Shown piece after piece: positions 25,873-34,920 of a stretch of DNA of 64,000 nucleotides. Every line of letters starts with the position of its first letter. Positions within the stretch are counted from its first letter, which is position 1. The DNA lies in the NCBI GenBank assembly GCA_012519055.1, contig JAAYQU010000049.1, positions 35,022 to 99,021 on the forward strand. The letters are read 5' to 3'. A program made the translations under genes and the position numbers. The stretch is from Bacteroidales bacterium (GTDB lineage Bacteria > Bacteroidota > Bacteroidia > Bacteroidales > Salinivirgaceae). The notes beneath the pieces were generated by a model. That model was not told the DNA's origin. It worked only from the letters and a program-made list of their open reading frames with translations, and did not search any database.

Positions 25873-25951
25873 TTAGAATTGTTTGAGGTTTAAAACATCA
25901 GTTTTTTTAAAAATAATCTTTTTTAGAACACTCTTATTTCAAAAAAGTAAT

Positions 25952-25959
25952 TACCTTTG
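25952..25959 (+). promoter_or_regulatory. -7 box for tRNA-Leu
   Basis: TACCTTTG matches TAnnTTTG and ends 12 bases before the tRNA 5' end, the same spacing as for tRNA-Ser at 10383. Confidence 0.6.
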
Positions 25960-25970
25960 CAACGCAATTT

Positions 25971-26052
25971 GCGGATGTGGCGTAATTGGTAGCCGCGCTA
26001 GACTTAGGATCTAGTGTCGAAAGACGTGGGGGTTCGAGTCCCTTCATCCGCA
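25971..26052 (+). tRNA. tRNA-Leu (anticodon TAG)
   Basis: An 82-nt class II tRNA: acceptor GCGGATG/CATCCGC, D-arm with 'TAATTGGTAGCCGC', anticodon stem CTAGA/TCTAG with loop CTTAGGA (anticodon TAG), short variable arm 'TGTCGAAAGACG', and T-arm GGGGGTTCGAGTCCCTT. The discriminator is A; CCA is not encoded. Confidence 0.94.
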
Positions 26053-26070
26053 CAGCAAATATGAAAAAGA

Positions 26071-26102
26071 ACCGTCAACGGAAACGCTTGGCGGTTTTTT
26101 TT
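26071..26102 (+). terminator. Terminator after tRNA-Leu
   Basis: ACCGTCAACG, loop GAAA, CGCTTGGCGGT (one bulge, one G-T pair) is followed by T8. Confidence 0.85.
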
Positions 26103-26122
26103 AGTTTATGTCAATTTTATTG

Positions 26123-26130
26123 TAAATTTG
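26123..26130 (+). promoter_or_regulatory. -7 box for tig-clpP-clpX
   Basis: TAAATTTG matches TAnnTTTG and lies between the tRNA-Leu terminator and the trigger factor start, implying a leader of about 135 bases. Confidence 0.45.
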
Positions 26131-26270
26131 TCGGTTTAAAAAACCTAAACTTTAAGAAATTAGAAAATAAAATAACAGAACAGCAGTTTAGCATAGGCAA
26201 GATATGAACAAAAATACCAAACCTTGAACTTAAATTGTTGATTGCTAATGACCTTAAAAATAATAAAAAA

Positions 26271-27617
26271 ATGAAAGTCGAATTAAATAAAATCGATGAC
26301 TTAAATGCTGAGTTAACTGTACAAATCAGCGCTGAGGACTATAATCCAAGAATTGAAAAAACACTCAAAGAGTATCGTAAAAACGCGCAGATGCCGGGTT
26401 TTCGCAAAGGAATGGTGCCCTATGGACACATCAAGCGAATTTACGGAAACGGCGTTAAAGCGCAAGAAATTCAGGGACTTGTCTCTGAATCAGTTTCAGA
26501 ATATTTAAAAACTGGAGAAGTTGATATTTTAGGTGATCCTCTAATGAATATAGATAAAACTGATAAAATCAAGGGTTTAGATAATTCCGACGATATTAAC
26601 TTTGTATTTGACTTAGGCTTACGACCCCAATTTGAAGTTAAACTTTCAAAGAGAAACAAAATACCATACTACAAAATCGACATCACAAAAGAGTATATCA
26701 ATGATACAGTCAATAATATAGCAATGCGAAACGGCACATTGGACGATGTTGATGAGATTGCTGAAAGTGACATGATTATGTGTAGTGTAAGGCAACTAGA
26801 CAGTGAAGGGAAAATTTTAGAGGACGGGATTGTTAATGAGTCAACATATATAAGAATTGAAAGTATAGAGGATGCTAAATCGAAGAAAAAATTTATCGGC
26901 AAGAAAAAGGACGAAAAGGTAATATTTAACCCAAAGAAAGCAGTAAAAAATGCAACCGAAATTGCAGCAATGCTCAAAATAGAAAAAGAAGACGCAGAGG
27001 CACTCGACTGTAATTTTGAAGCTACTATAATAGAAATCAAAAGATTGAAAAAAGCTGAGATAAATACCGAGCTATTTGATAAAGTTTATCCGGGAAAAGA
27101 GATAAAAACCGAAGAGCAATTCAAAGAAGCTATTTTTTCTGAAATAGAAAAATCTAACCATTATAGTCACGAATCGAAGTTCTTAGAGACAGCAACTAAA
27201 TACTTAACCGAAAAAATCGACCCCAAACTGCCCGAAGAATTTTTAAAACGCTGGTTAGTTGATACAGAAAAAGTTGCAGAAGATAAGATAGATGAAGTGT
27301 GGGATAATTACCGAAAAATATTCCAATGGAGAATTATTGTTGATAAAATTGCTAGCGATAACGATGTTAAGATTGAAGAAAACGATGTAATGGAGAGAGT
27401 TAAAGAAGATCAAAGAATGGCATTTTTACGTTACAATATAACTGATATTCCAGATGAAACTCTAACGCAAATGGCTATAAAGAGACTTAGTGAGGAAGAA
27501 AACGCATATGGTCATTACTTCTCTTTAGCTGCCGAAAACAAGGTTCTTGAGTTGCTTAAAGAGATAGTAAATGTTGAAGAAACCGTTGTTCCTGTAGATG
27601 ATTTTTTTAATAAATAA
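26271..27617 (+). CDS. tig: Trigger factor (ribosome-associated chaperone)
   Basis: This 448-residue protein starts at the ATG at 26271; the frame is open upstream to a TTG at 26235, but the alignment with trigger factor begins at 'MKVELNKIDDLNAELTVQIS'. The ribosome-binding signature appears as 'NAQMPGFRKGMVPYGHIKRIYG' near 38-59, close to the classic G-F-R-x-G-x-x-P. The PPIase/FKBP-like segment (about 140-240) is diverged, as in other Bacteroidota. Helical arms follow. It binds at the ribosome exit tunnel and helps nascent chains fold. It lies directly upstream of clpP-clpX, the classic arrangement. Confidence 0.92.
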   Translation: MKVELNKIDDLNAELTVQISAEDYNPRIEKTLKEYRKNAQMPGFRKGMVPYGHIKRIYGNGVKAQEIQGLVSESVSEYLKTGEVDILGDPLMNIDKTDKIKGLDNSDDINFVFDLGLRPQFEVKLSKRNKIPYYKIDITKEYINDTVNNIAMRNGTLDDVDEIAESDMIMCSVRQLDSEGKILEDGIVNESTYIRIESIEDAKSKKKFIGKKKDEKVIFNPKKAVKNATEIAAMLKIEKEDAEALDCNFEATIIEIKRLKKAEINTELFDKVYPGKEIKTEEQFKEAIFSEIEKSNHYSHESKFLETATKYLTEKIDPKLPEEFLKRWLVDTEKVAEDKIDEVWDNYRKIFQWRIIVDKIASDNDVKIEENDVMERVKEDQRMAFLRYNITDIPDETLTQMAIKRLSEEENAYGHYFSLAAENKVLELLKEIVNVEETVVPVDDFFNK

Positions 27618-27629
27618 AACCAAAAAGAC

Positions 27630-28319
27630 ATGTTTCCACAAAATGAATTTAAAAAATATGCTGTTAAACACCACGGAATAAACAGCATGACTTATGATCG
27701 CTATACTTCAATCGTAAGTAATTACATATCACCAACAATTATCGAGGAGCGTCAGTTAAACGTTGCCAGTATGGACGTTTTTTCACGTCTGATGATGGAT
27801 AGAATTATATTTCTGGGGCTTCCAATAGACGATTATGTAGCAAATATCGTTCAAGCTCAATTACTGTTTTTAGAATCAACCGATCCTGCAAAAGACATCC
27901 AAATTTATTTTAACACACCGGGTGGCAGTGTACACGCTGGACTTGCCATTTATGACACAATGCAATTTATTTCTGCAGACGTTGCAACCATTTGCACAGG
28001 AATGGCTGCAAGCATGGGAGCAGTTCTTCTATGTGCAGGAGCAAAAGGAAAACGTTCAGCATTACTACATAGTCGTGTAATGATACACCAACCCATGGGA
28101 GGAGCGTCAGGTCAGGCTGATGATATGGAAATTACTGTTAAAGAGATACAAAAGCTTAAGCGCGAGCTGTACGAAATAATTGCAAATCACAGTGGAAACG
28201 AATACGAAAAAGTTGCAAAAGACAGCGAACGCGACTACTGGATGACAGCCAAAGAAGCATTGGATTATGGTATGATTGACGAAGTCTTAGAAAGAAATAA
28301 AAACAAGGAACAGAAATAA
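27630..28319 (+). CDS. clpP: ATP-dependent Clp protease proteolytic subunit
   Basis: The 229-residue serine protease has the catalytic Ser in 'TGMAASMGAVLL' (Ser128), His in 'RVMIHQPMGG' (His153) and the third acid in 'SERDYWM' near 202; the Ser-His spacing of 25 equals that of E. coli ClpP. The N-terminal 35 or so residues ahead of 'IIEERQLNVASMDVFSRLMMDRIIFLG' are longer than in E. coli and could be a propeptide. ClpP assembles into tetradecamers that degrade substrates fed by ClpX. Its stop overlaps the clpX start (TAATG). Confidence 0.96.
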   Translation: MFPQNEFKKYAVKHHGINSMTYDRYTSIVSNYISPTIIEERQLNVASMDVFSRLMMDRIIFLGLPIDDYVANIVQAQLLFLESTDPAKDIQIYFNTPGGSVHAGLAIYDTMQFISADVATICTGMAASMGAVLLCAGAKGKRSALLHSRVMIHQPMGGASGQADDMEITVKEIQKLKRELYEIIANHSGNEYEKVAKDSERDYWMTAKEALDYGMIDEVLERNKNKEQK

Positions 28320-29533
28320 TGGGACGATGTTCGTTTTGTGGACGAAAAGAGGGAGAGGTAAGTTTACTTTTATCTGGTATAGACAGCTATATTTGCAATT
28401 ATTGTATTGAGCAGGCACATACCATACTAACGGAAGAAAACAAAAAAAACAGCACCTTTAGTGTTGAAAATGTCAAACTCCTCAAACCCAAGGAAATCAA
28501 AGAGTTTCTTGATCAATATGTTATAGGCCAGCATGATGCAAAAAAATTTCTTTCTGTAGCAGTATATAATCATTATAAACGTCTTGTGCAGCAGGGTACT
28601 GATGATGGTATCGAAATTGAAAAATCGAATATCATAATGGTAGGCCCAACAGGGACGGGAAAAACGTTGTTGGCAAAAGCGATAGCCAAAATGTTAGAAG
28701 TTCCGTTTGCTATTGTTGATGCAACTGTATTGACTGAAGCGGGATACGTTGGGGAGGATATTGAAAGTCTTATTACCCGGTTGTTGCAAGCTGCAGACTA
28801 TGATGTTGCTGCTGCCGAACGTGGAATAGTGTTTATAGATGAAATAGACAAAATAGCACGTAAAAGCGATAACCCTTCAATCACACGTGATGTGAGTGGT
28901 GAGGGTGTTCAACAAGGATTGCTAAAACTGTTGGAAGGCTCAATAGTAAATGTTCCCCCACAAGGTGGACGTAAACATCCCGAACAAAAAATGATAGCTG
29001 TCAATACAAATAATATTCTTTTCATTTGTGGAGGAGCTTTTGACGGTATTGAACGTAAGATCGCACAGCGACTAAATACGACTGTAGTTGGATTTAACTC
29101 TTTAAAGGAAACTGATCCAATAGACAGAGCAAACTTAATGCAATATGTAGCACCACAGGATCTTAAAAGTTATGGTTTGATACCCGAAATTATTGGACGT
29201 TTACCCATATTAACCTATCTTGAACCATTGGATGCTAAAGCTTTACGCCAAATTCTTACAGAACCGAAAAATGCAATTACAAAACAGTATGTTAAACTGT
29301 TTGCAATGGACGATATTACATTAACATTCGAAGATGAAGTGCTTGATTACATTGTAGAAAAAGCTATTGAATTCAAATTAGGTGCACGAGGTTTGCGTTC
29401 AATTTGCGAATTAATTATGATTGACGCAATGTTTGAATTACCTTCAAGCCGGAAGAAAACCATGACAGTAACAATAAGTTACGCAAAAGAAAAACTACAA
29501 AAGGCAGATTTATCGAAACTAAAAGCAGCATAA
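28319..29533 (+). CDS. clpX: Clp protease ATP-binding subunit ClpX
   Basis: The 404-residue AAA+ unfoldase begins with a four-Cys zinc finger ('[11 protein letters not shown]' and '[10 protein letters not shown]'). It then has Walker A '[17 protein letters not shown]' near 110-126, Walker B '[14 protein letters not shown]' near 175-188, the pore loop 'GYVGEDIES' and the sensor region '[11 protein letters not shown]'. The short loop '[12 protein letters not shown]' replaces the usual IGF-loop region. It recognises, unfolds and threads substrates into ClpP. Translation is coupled to clpP by the one-base overlap. Confidence 0.97.
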   Translation: MGRCSFCGRKEGEVSLLLSGIDSYICNYCIEQAHTILTEENKKNSTFSVENVKLLKPKEIKEFLDQYVIGQHDAKKFLSVAVYNHYKRLVQQGTDDGIEIEKSNIIMVGPTGTGKTLLAKAIAKMLEVPFAIVDATVLTEAGYVGEDIESLITRLLQAADYDVAAAERGIVFIDEIDKIARKSDNPSITRDVSGEGVQQGLLKLLEGSIVNVPPQGGRKHPEQKMIAVNTNNILFICGGAFDGIERKIAQRLNTTVVGFNSLKETDPIDRANLMQYVAPQDLKSYGLIPEIIGRLPILTYLEPLDAKALRQILTEPKNAITKQYVKLFAMDDITLTFEDEVLDYIVEKAIEFKLGARGLRSICELIMIDAMFELPSSRKKTMTVTISYAKEKLQKADLSKLKAA

Positions 29534-29572
29534 TCAGCAATTAGAAATTAATATACTGAAAATCAGGATTGT

Positions 29573-29596
29573 AGAGACGAAGAATTCTCCGTCTCT
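29573..29596. repeat. REP-like palindrome, copy 2; also clpX terminator
   Basis: AGAGACGAAGAA pairs with TTCTCCGTCTCT with one mismatch and is followed by TTTGTTTT. It lies 40 bases after clpX and probably terminates the tig-clpP-clpX transcript. Confidence 0.75.
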
Positions 29597-29641
29597 TTTG
29601 TTTTAGTCGCTAAGCTTGTTAAAAAGATCAAGCTCAGTTAA

Positions 29642-29665
29642 CACGTTTTGTTTTTGCAAAACGTG
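29642..29665. other. Perfect stem-loop in the clpX-receptor gap
   Basis: CACGTTTTG and CAAAACGTG form a 9-bp stem with a 6-base loop. No T-run follows on either strand, so it is not an obvious terminator. Confidence 0.5.
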
Positions 29666-29730
29666 CGCAAAAAAGTTATAAAACTGTTTGTTTATTTGAA
29701 CTCATATTGCTAAATTAAATTTATATATTG

Positions 29731-29760
29731 TTGTGTATAAAGCTAAAAGATATATATTTG
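29731..29760 (+). promoter_or_regulatory. Promoter of the first chemoreceptor gene
   Basis: TTG at 29731-29733 and TATATTTG at 29753-29760 are separated by 19 bases, a close match to the Bacteroidota consensus. Predicted leader about 36 bases. Confidence 0.65.
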
Positions 29761-29801
29761 TAAGATATAATACTTAAATAAACATTTAAATACATTTTGC
29801 C

Positions 29802-30926
29802 ATGGATTTTATTATCAGTAATCTTCTTCCTATTATTGCTGCAGTAATAGCTGCAGCTCTTATCTTTAGATATAAATTTAAAGGTTCTGTTTTTGTAAGA
29901 GTGGGCTTATGGTGGCTCGCTTCACTACTTTTTGTTATGCTTACCATGGGTTTTAGATACACTTATTACCCTGGAAATGGTACTGTCAAGTTAATTGTTA
30001 CAACTATGAATATCGTGGCAAGTGTGGTGTGCTTTTACTACGGTTCAATTAATGTGGTTAGGCCTATCAAGGAAGTATTGGCTATGTTAGAGCGCATTGC
30101 TAAGGGTAACCTTGAGGAGGCGCATTTGAAGCATAGTTATGTTCGTGAGGACACAGATATAGGTAAGCTTGTCGGTTTTACAAGAGAAATTAGAGAGAGC
30201 CTGCAAAACGTGGTGTCGCAACTAACATCAGAAGTTGAGCTATTAGGCGAGACAGGATTAGCATTAGAGAAAGCTTCAGAGCAAATTTCTACTGGTGCCA
30301 GTAGGCAAGCGGCTAATGCTGAGGAGGTGTCAGCGTCGGTAGAGGAAATGACATCAAACATTGAGCAAAACAGCAATTCTGCCCACCAAGCCAATCTAAT
30401 TGCATTAGATGCCGCAGAGGCTATACACAAGGTGGGACGTTCATCAGATGAGACATTAGAATCGGTACGTGATATTGAAGCCAAAATAAGTATAATAAAT
30501 AATATTGCATTTCAAACCAATATTTTAGCATTAAATGCTGCAGTGGAGGCAGCTCGCGCAGGTGAATATGGACGTGGTTTTTCAGTAGTAGCCACTGAAG
30601 TGCGTAAGTTGGCAGAGCACAGCAAGACTGCTGCAGACGAAATAGTTACTTTAGCATCGAAAAGTGTTGAGGTGTCAAAGTTGTCATCTGAAATGGTGGC
30701 ACAGGTGATACCGCAAATAGAAAAGAACGCTCAAATTGTGCAGGAAATTTATGCTGCCAGTAGTGAGCAGTCGTCAGAAGCACACCAAATAGATAAGTCT
30801 ATACAACAATTAACCGATGTTGCTCAGCACAACGCCAACAGTAGTGAGGAGATGTCGAGCAGTGCAAATGAACTAAATATGTTGGCAGGGCGTATCAGAG
30901 AGCTGGTGTCTTTCTTTAAGTTATAG
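29802..30926 (+). CDS. Methyl-accepting chemotaxis protein without extracytoplasmic domain
   Basis: This 374-residue receptor has three membrane helices near the N-terminus (about 4-23, 32-51 and 62-82) with only short loops between them, a HAMP-like segment (about 84-140, 'VRPIKEVLAMLERIAKGNLEEA') and a long signalling coiled coil. The tip is '[40 protein letters not shown]' (positions about 237-276), where CheA and CheW bind. With no sensor domain outside the membrane, it must sense within the membrane or cytoplasm, or relay from a partner. It ends at 'RIRELVSFFKL' without a CheR tether. A second receptor lies downstream. Confidence 0.9.
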   Translation: MDFIISNLLPIIAAVIAAALIFRYKFKGSVFVRVGLWWLASLLFVMLTMGFRYTYYPGNGTVKLIVTTMNIVASVVCFYYGSINVVRPIKEVLAMLERIAKGNLEEAHLKHSYVREDTDIGKLVGFTREIRESLQNVVSQLTSEVELLGETGLALEKASEQISTGASRQAANAEEVSASVEEMTSNIEQNSNSAHQANLIALDAAEAIHKVGRSSDETLESVRDIEAKISIINNIAFQTNILALNAAVEAARAGEYGRGFSVVATEVRKLAEHSKTAADEIVTLASKSVEVSKLSSEMVAQVIPQIEKNAQIVQEIYAASSEQSSEAHQIDKSIQQLTDVAQHNANSSEEMSSSANELNMLAGRIRELVSFFKL

Positions 30927-30964
30927 GTCAACAATTAATGTGCTGAAAATCAAAGTGTTGCACA

Positions 30965-30986
30965 AACAGAGGGCACGCTCCGTCTC
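30965..30986. repeat. REP-like palindrome, degraded copy 3
   Basis: ACAGAGGGCACGCTCCGTCT plus CT keeps the right arm (GCTCCGTCTCT) of the palindrome family, but the left arm is damaged. It sits in the same sequence surroundings as copy 2, downstream of the first receptor. Confidence 0.6.
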
Positions 30987-31283
30987 TTTTGTTTTTGGCA
31001 ATAAGCTTGTAGAAGCGACAAAGCTCTACTCATGCGTTTTTAATCTGGTAAAATAATAGTTTCAAAAACTAAAAATTCTTTATCTGTTTTCAAAATAATT
31101 TTTTTAAATAACTATTATTTGTTTACTTTGTTATGCTTTACAGAAAATCTTGTTTTTATAAATATAATGGTAGATATTTCATTTAAACGTTTTAAACAAT
31201 GTATCGGAAATGATTATAATTTTTCGGCATTTATTTTGTAATCTTCTTCAAATAATATTAAAATAAATTTAACTTAAACATCC
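30987..31283. other. Intergenic between the two chemoreceptor genes
   Basis: About 300 bases. The first 50 resemble the region after clpX (see findings). The remainder is AT-rich with no gene seen, and the promoter of the second receptor is presumably here. Confidence 0.4.
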
Positions 31284-33374
31284 ATGAGACTAGGTAATTT
31301 AAAAATCGGCACAAAACTGAGATTAACTATTGGAACCTTTATGACGTTGTTAACTATTGTCGCATTTTTTGGGTATTATGGCATAGTACTATATTCAGGA
31401 TATACAGACGACATTCAACATGCTCAATTAGCCGAAAAATCTTTCATTAATGCACGCTTTAGCGTTCAAAACATGACCAACTCGAAAAATGATAGTGACT
31501 ACCAGCAAAGCAAAGCCTATATTGATACCTGTATTACCGATATTAAAACCTTAATTGAGAATTTATCAGATACTCAAAAAATAAAAGAATTAAATGAGCT
31601 TATTAACAATTTTGAAGAGTATGGTAGAGAAACTGACAGTTTATTTGCAGTCATTAATTCTGAGACAGAAATGTTGGCACAGACAATAGCCATAGGTGAA
31701 AAGATGATGCATTTAGTCGCCCAACATCATGGGACGACGAGCGAGATATATGGCCAATTAATGAGAGGATATGTTAACTTTTTATTATTTCTATATGCAG
31801 GTGAAGATAGATTTTATGAAAATTCACAACATTTTTTCAGTTTGGTATATGAAGAAGCTAATTCAGAAGTAACTCCTTTAGTGAAAGATTTCTCTGAATC
31901 TTTTACAAAATACGGAGATGTAGTTAAACTCGTTGAAGAAAAAACAACAACTCAAGGAGCATTTGGTGAAAAAGTGATGGAACAAATAAAATATCAGACA
32001 AATGAAACTATGTTGACTCGGGAATTAAACGAAAGCAGAACCCATATTAGTATCATTATTGTTTATGTTATAGCTTGCGTATTGGCTTTCACTATTAGCT
32101 ATGTAATAACTAGACACATTCAATTAGGTATTAAAAATGGAGTCTTCCTTGCAGAATTATACGCTAGTGGAGACTTAACATTTATTATTCCAGAAGAGCA
32201 ACTAATACGAAAAGATGAATTTGGCGATTTAGCAAGAGCAATGTCAGATATGGGCAATAAAATGAAAGCAGTTTTAGCTGATGTTTCCAAAGGAGCTGAA
32301 AACGTTTCAGTGGCGAGCAATCAAATGAGCGGAATGTCGCAACAAATGTCGCAAGGAAGTAACGAACAAGCCTCATCAACTGAAGAGATATCTAGTTCTA
32401 TGGAGCAAATGGCAGCGAATATAGAACACAATACAGATAATGCACAGCAGGCAGAGAAGTTGTCCGAAGTTGTTTCAAATGGTATTGGAGAGGTTAGTAT
32501 AGCCGCAAGTAAAAGTATTGACTCTATACGAAACATTGCATCAAAAATTACAATTATTAGTGATATAGCAGCTCAAACCAATATACTAGCCCTTAACGCA
32601 GCTATTGAGGCTGCACGTGCAGGTGAACATGGTAAGGGATTTGCAGTGGTTGCCGCAGAAGTAAGAAAGCTTGCTGAGCGTAGCAAGGTTTCTGCAGATG
32701 AAATTATCGGCCTTGCTACTGAAGGAGTTGAAGTGGCTGAAGGATCTGGCAAACTCTTAAACACATTAATAAATGAAATCGAGAAAACCGTTCAAATGGT
32801 ACGCGAAATAGCTGCTTCAAGTATAGAACAGCGAGGTGGAGCAGAACAAGTAAATAATGCTATACAACAACTTAACCAGGTGGTACAACACAATGCTGCC
32901 TCTAGCGAAGAGATGGCAACAAATGCCGAAGAACTTGCAAATCAAGCAGAACAGCTAAAAGATGCTATAAGCTTTTTCAGAATTGACAATAGTAAAGAAA
33001 AAAACAGACAGACAAGTAAAATAGTTAAGCAAGTAAATAAGACAGACAAAACTTACAATAAATATCAAGCAAGTAAAGTAGAGAAAACAAGCCCTATAAT
33101 AGTTAAAACAGATAAAGCGAGCCCAACAACTAAAGCAGACAGAACTGGACAAACAATTAAAACTAATAAAACAAGCAAAACAAGCAAAACAAGCAAAACA
33201 AGCCAAACTTATAAAACAAACAAAACAGACAAGAAAAGTCTAATAGACGATATAGAAGAATTAAAAATTGATGATTTTGAAATACCAAAACCAAAAACAA
33301 AGTCATCCACAAAAGGAATAGACTTTGATATATACAAAAGTTTAGAAAGTGATAGTGATTTTGAAAAATTCTAG
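31284..33374 (+). CDS. Methyl-accepting chemotaxis protein with low-complexity C-terminal tail
   Basis: This 696-residue receptor has a first membrane helix (about 14-34), a mostly helical extracytoplasmic sensor of about 215 residues (helical-bundle type, no CACHE or PAS motif recognised) and a second membrane helix (about 253-275). A HAMP domain (about 276-330) and a signalling coiled coil follow, with the tip '[40 protein letters not shown]' near 430-470. After 'AISFFRI' near 566 comes a 130-residue tail rich in Lys, Thr and Ser with 'TSK' triplet repeats, ending in '[17 protein letters not shown]'. The terminal DFEKF fits the CheR-tether pattern x-aromatic-x-x-aromatic. It is the second of two adjacent receptors. 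Confidence 0.9.
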   Translation: MRLGNLKIGTKLRLTIGTFMTLLTIVAFFGYYGIVLYSGYTDDIQHAQLAEKSFINARFSVQNMTNSKNDSDYQQSKAYIDTCITDIKTLIENLSDTQKIKELNELINNFEEYGRETDSLFAVINSETEMLAQTIAIGEKMMHLVAQHHGTTSEIYGQLMRGYVNFLLFLYAGEDRFYENSQHFFSLVYEEANSEVTPLVKDFSESFTKYGDVVKLVEEKTTTQGAFGEKVMEQIKYQTNETMLTRELNESRTHISIIIVYVIACVLAFTISYVITRHIQLGIKNGVFLAELYASGDLTFIIPEEQLIRKDEFGDLARAMSDMGNKMKAVLADVSKGAENVSVASNQMSGMSQQMSQGSNEQASSTEEISSSMEQMAANIEHNTDNAQQAEKLSEVVSNGIGEVSIAASKSIDSIRNIASKITIISDIAAQTNILALNAAIEAARAGEHGKGFAVVAAEVRKLAERSKVSADEIIGLATEGVEVAEGSGKLLNTLINEIEKTVQMVREIAASSIEQRGGAEQVNNAIQQLNQVVQHNAASSEEMATNAEELANQAEQLKDAISFFRIDNSKEKNRQTSKIVKQVNKTDKTYNKYQASKVEKTSPIIVKTDKASPTTKADRTGQTIKTNKTSKTSKTSKTSQTYKTNKTDKKSLIDDIEELKIDDFEIPKPKTKSSTKGIDFDIYKSLESDSDFEKF
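33171..33206 (+). repeat. 9-bp coding tandem repeat in the receptor tail
   Basis: The unit ACAAGCAAA occurs four times (the last with one change), encoding Thr-Ser-Lys units. It could expand or contract without a frameshift. Confidence 0.75.
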
Positions 33375-33544
33375 TTTAAATTATTAAATAACGTTTATGA
33401 CAATGGTTGTAAGCGAAGGTTAAGAGTATATGAAGTGAACATTATAATTAAAATTTAAACACCAACCTGATTATAAATGGTACGGCTTTTCACATAATCT
33501 TACACCAAATATGTATAACAATCATATAAGTATCAGAATAATAC
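33375..33544. other. Intergenic after the second receptor
   Basis: AT-rich, no coding frame recognised. A palindrome (33545) and the bamD promoter follow. Confidence 0.4.
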
Positions 33545-33568
33545 AGAGACGAGGCATGCCCCGTCTCT
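33545..33568. repeat. REP-like palindrome, copy 4
   Basis: AGAGACGAGGCA and TGCCCCGTCTCT form a 12-bp stem with one mismatch around a CATG centre. Confidence 0.8.
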
Positions 33569-33663
33569 TATAGTTGATTGATTTTCAATTCATAAGCCGC
33601 TCGATATTAATTGCCAACATAAATTGTTATTTGCATCGTGTACCAAAAACAATTATTAATCGT

Positions 33664-33671
33664 TATCTTTG
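33664..33671 (+). promoter_or_regulatory. -7 box for the bamD operon
   Basis: TATCTTTG matches TAnnTTTG, 86 bases upstream of the bamD ATG. The nearest upstream TTTG is too far (30 bases) to be a normal -33 element. Confidence 0.45.
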
Positions 33672-33757
33672 CAGACTAATTTTTTTGCACTTAGTAAACG
33701 ATCACCCATTTTGGTACTAATAAGTTTTTAGTAATATAGACAATTTTACTGTTAATA

Positions 33758-34564
33758 ATGAGAAAAGAGTTTTTGTTCAAATATTCGTTTTTGATAATAT
33801 TAATAGTAGTGCTGTTTAGCAGTTGTTCCGATTTTCAAAAAGCACTTAAATCTAAAGATCACGCAATGAAATTCGAGAAAGCAAAACAGTATTACGAAAA
33901 AGAGGACTGGTATAGGGCAGAAGCTCTATTGAACGACGTAATGCCGATATACAGGGGTACTGAGCAAGCTCGTGAAATGAATTTAATGTATGCCTATTGT
34001 CAATATAACTTAGGCGAAAACATAGTTGCAGTCTACTATTTTAAAAATTATTCGCGCACATGGACTAATACTCCTGAAACTGAAGAAGCCGATTTTATGG
34101 TAGCGCAGTGTCTATACGAAGAATCTCCACGATATAACTTGGATCAATCAAATACTTTAAAGGCAATAGAGTCAATGCAATACTTCATAAACATGTATCC
34201 TTTGTCATCGCGTATTGATTCTATAACGGTACTGCAAGGGTTGTTGAAGAAGCGATTAGAAAAAAAATCGTTTTTCGATTCAAAACAATACTACATGTTG
34301 CAAAATTATAAGTCGGCTGTAATATCTTTAAGAAATACTCTTAGAGATTTCCCTGATACCGAACATCGTGAAGAAATTATGTTTCTGATACTTAAATCAA
34401 ACTATCTACTTGCGCGAAACAGTATCGAAGAGCTTAGAATGGAACGACTTCAAGAGACAATAAACGAGTATTATGCCTATATCGATGAGTTCCCGACAAG
34501 CCCACGATCTAAAGAGGCTGAAAAAATTTACGCAAGTTGTGTCAAAGCAATAAAACGACAATAA
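33758..34564 (+). CDS. bamD: Outer-membrane protein assembly factor BamD (lipoprotein)
   Basis: The 268-residue lipoprotein has a signal peptide ending in the lipobox 'LFSSC' (Cys near 23). It has BamD-type TPR repeats: 'HAMKFEKAKQYYEKEDWYRAEALLNDVMPIYRGT' near 37-70, 'ADFMVAQCLYEESPRYNLDQSNTLKAIESMQYFINMYP' near 108-145, and 'SRIDSITVLQGLLKKRLEKKSFFDSKQYY' near 149-177. BamD is the essential lipoprotein of the BAM complex that inserts outer-membrane barrels with BamA. It heads a run of same-strand genes with short gaps (rpoZ-like, coaBC, DUF4835) found together in many Bacteroidota. Confidence 0.93.
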   Translation: MRKEFLFKYSFLIILIVVLFSSCSDFQKALKSKDHAMKFEKAKQYYEKEDWYRAEALLNDVMPIYRGTEQAREMNLMYAYCQYNLGENIVAVYYFKNYSRTWTNTPETEEADFMVAQCLYEESPRYNLDQSNTLKAIESMQYFINMYPLSSRIDSITVLQGLLKKRLEKKSFFDSKQYYMLQNYKSAVISLRNTLRDFPDTEHREEIMFLILKSNYLLARNSIEELRMERLQETINEYYAYIDEFPTSPRSKEAEKIYASCVKAIKRQ

Positions 34565-34585
34565 AATAACAGTAAACCAAATATC

Positions 34586-34909
34586 ATGGACTTTAAAAAA
34601 GTAATGGCGGCAACCAACACTCAAACACGCGATTTGGATTTCTTTGAAAAAGAAGCCGGAAGTGTTTATGCAGCAGTAAATATCATCGCAAAACGTTCCG
34701 ATCAAATAGGTGTTGAAATTAAGGAAGAGCTAAATCGTAAGCTCGAAGAGTTCGCCACACAGCAAGATAATCTAGAAGAGATTTTCGAAAATCGTGAGCA
34801 AATTGAGATATCAAGGTTTTACGAAAGACTTCCAAAGCCGACGGCAATTGCTATCAAAGAGTTTGAAGATGGCAAAGTATCATATCGTTTGCCAGAAGTA
34901 GAAAGTTAG
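34586..34909 (+). CDS. RNA polymerase omega/Rpb6-type subunit
   Basis: This 107-residue protein has the omega/Rpb6 pattern of Bacteroidota: 'GSVYAAVNIIAKRSDQIGVEIKEELNRKLEEF' near 27-58 aligns with the omega 'KNRYxLVxxAAxRAxQI' block, followed by an acidic helix and a C-terminal 'KPTAIAIKEFEDGKVSYRLP'. Omega helps assemble and stabilise RNA polymerase beta-prime. It lies 21 bases after bamD and 11 bases before coaBC; the rpoZ-coaBC pairing is conserved in many bacteria. The tail is typical of the Bacteroidota form. Confidence 0.85.
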   Translation: MDFKKVMAATNTQTRDLDFFEKEAGSVYAAVNIIAKRSDQIGVEIKEELNRKLEEFATQQDNLEEIFENREQIEISRFYERLPKPTAIAIKEFEDGKVSYRLPEVES

Positions 34910-34920
34910 AAAAACCTTTT

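Noticed and set aside
25986..26207. 73-residue open frame over tRNA-Leu
   Set aside because: It covers the tRNA and its terminator and has no protein-like composition; it is a shadow of the RNA gene.
26235..26270. Upstream TTG start for trigger factor
   Set aside because: Trigger factor similarity begins at the ATG at 26271, and TTG starts are rare here.
33171..33206. Tandem ACAAGCAAA repeats as a CRISPR or noncoding repeat
   Set aside because: They are in frame inside the chemoreceptor and encode Thr-Ser-Lys units.
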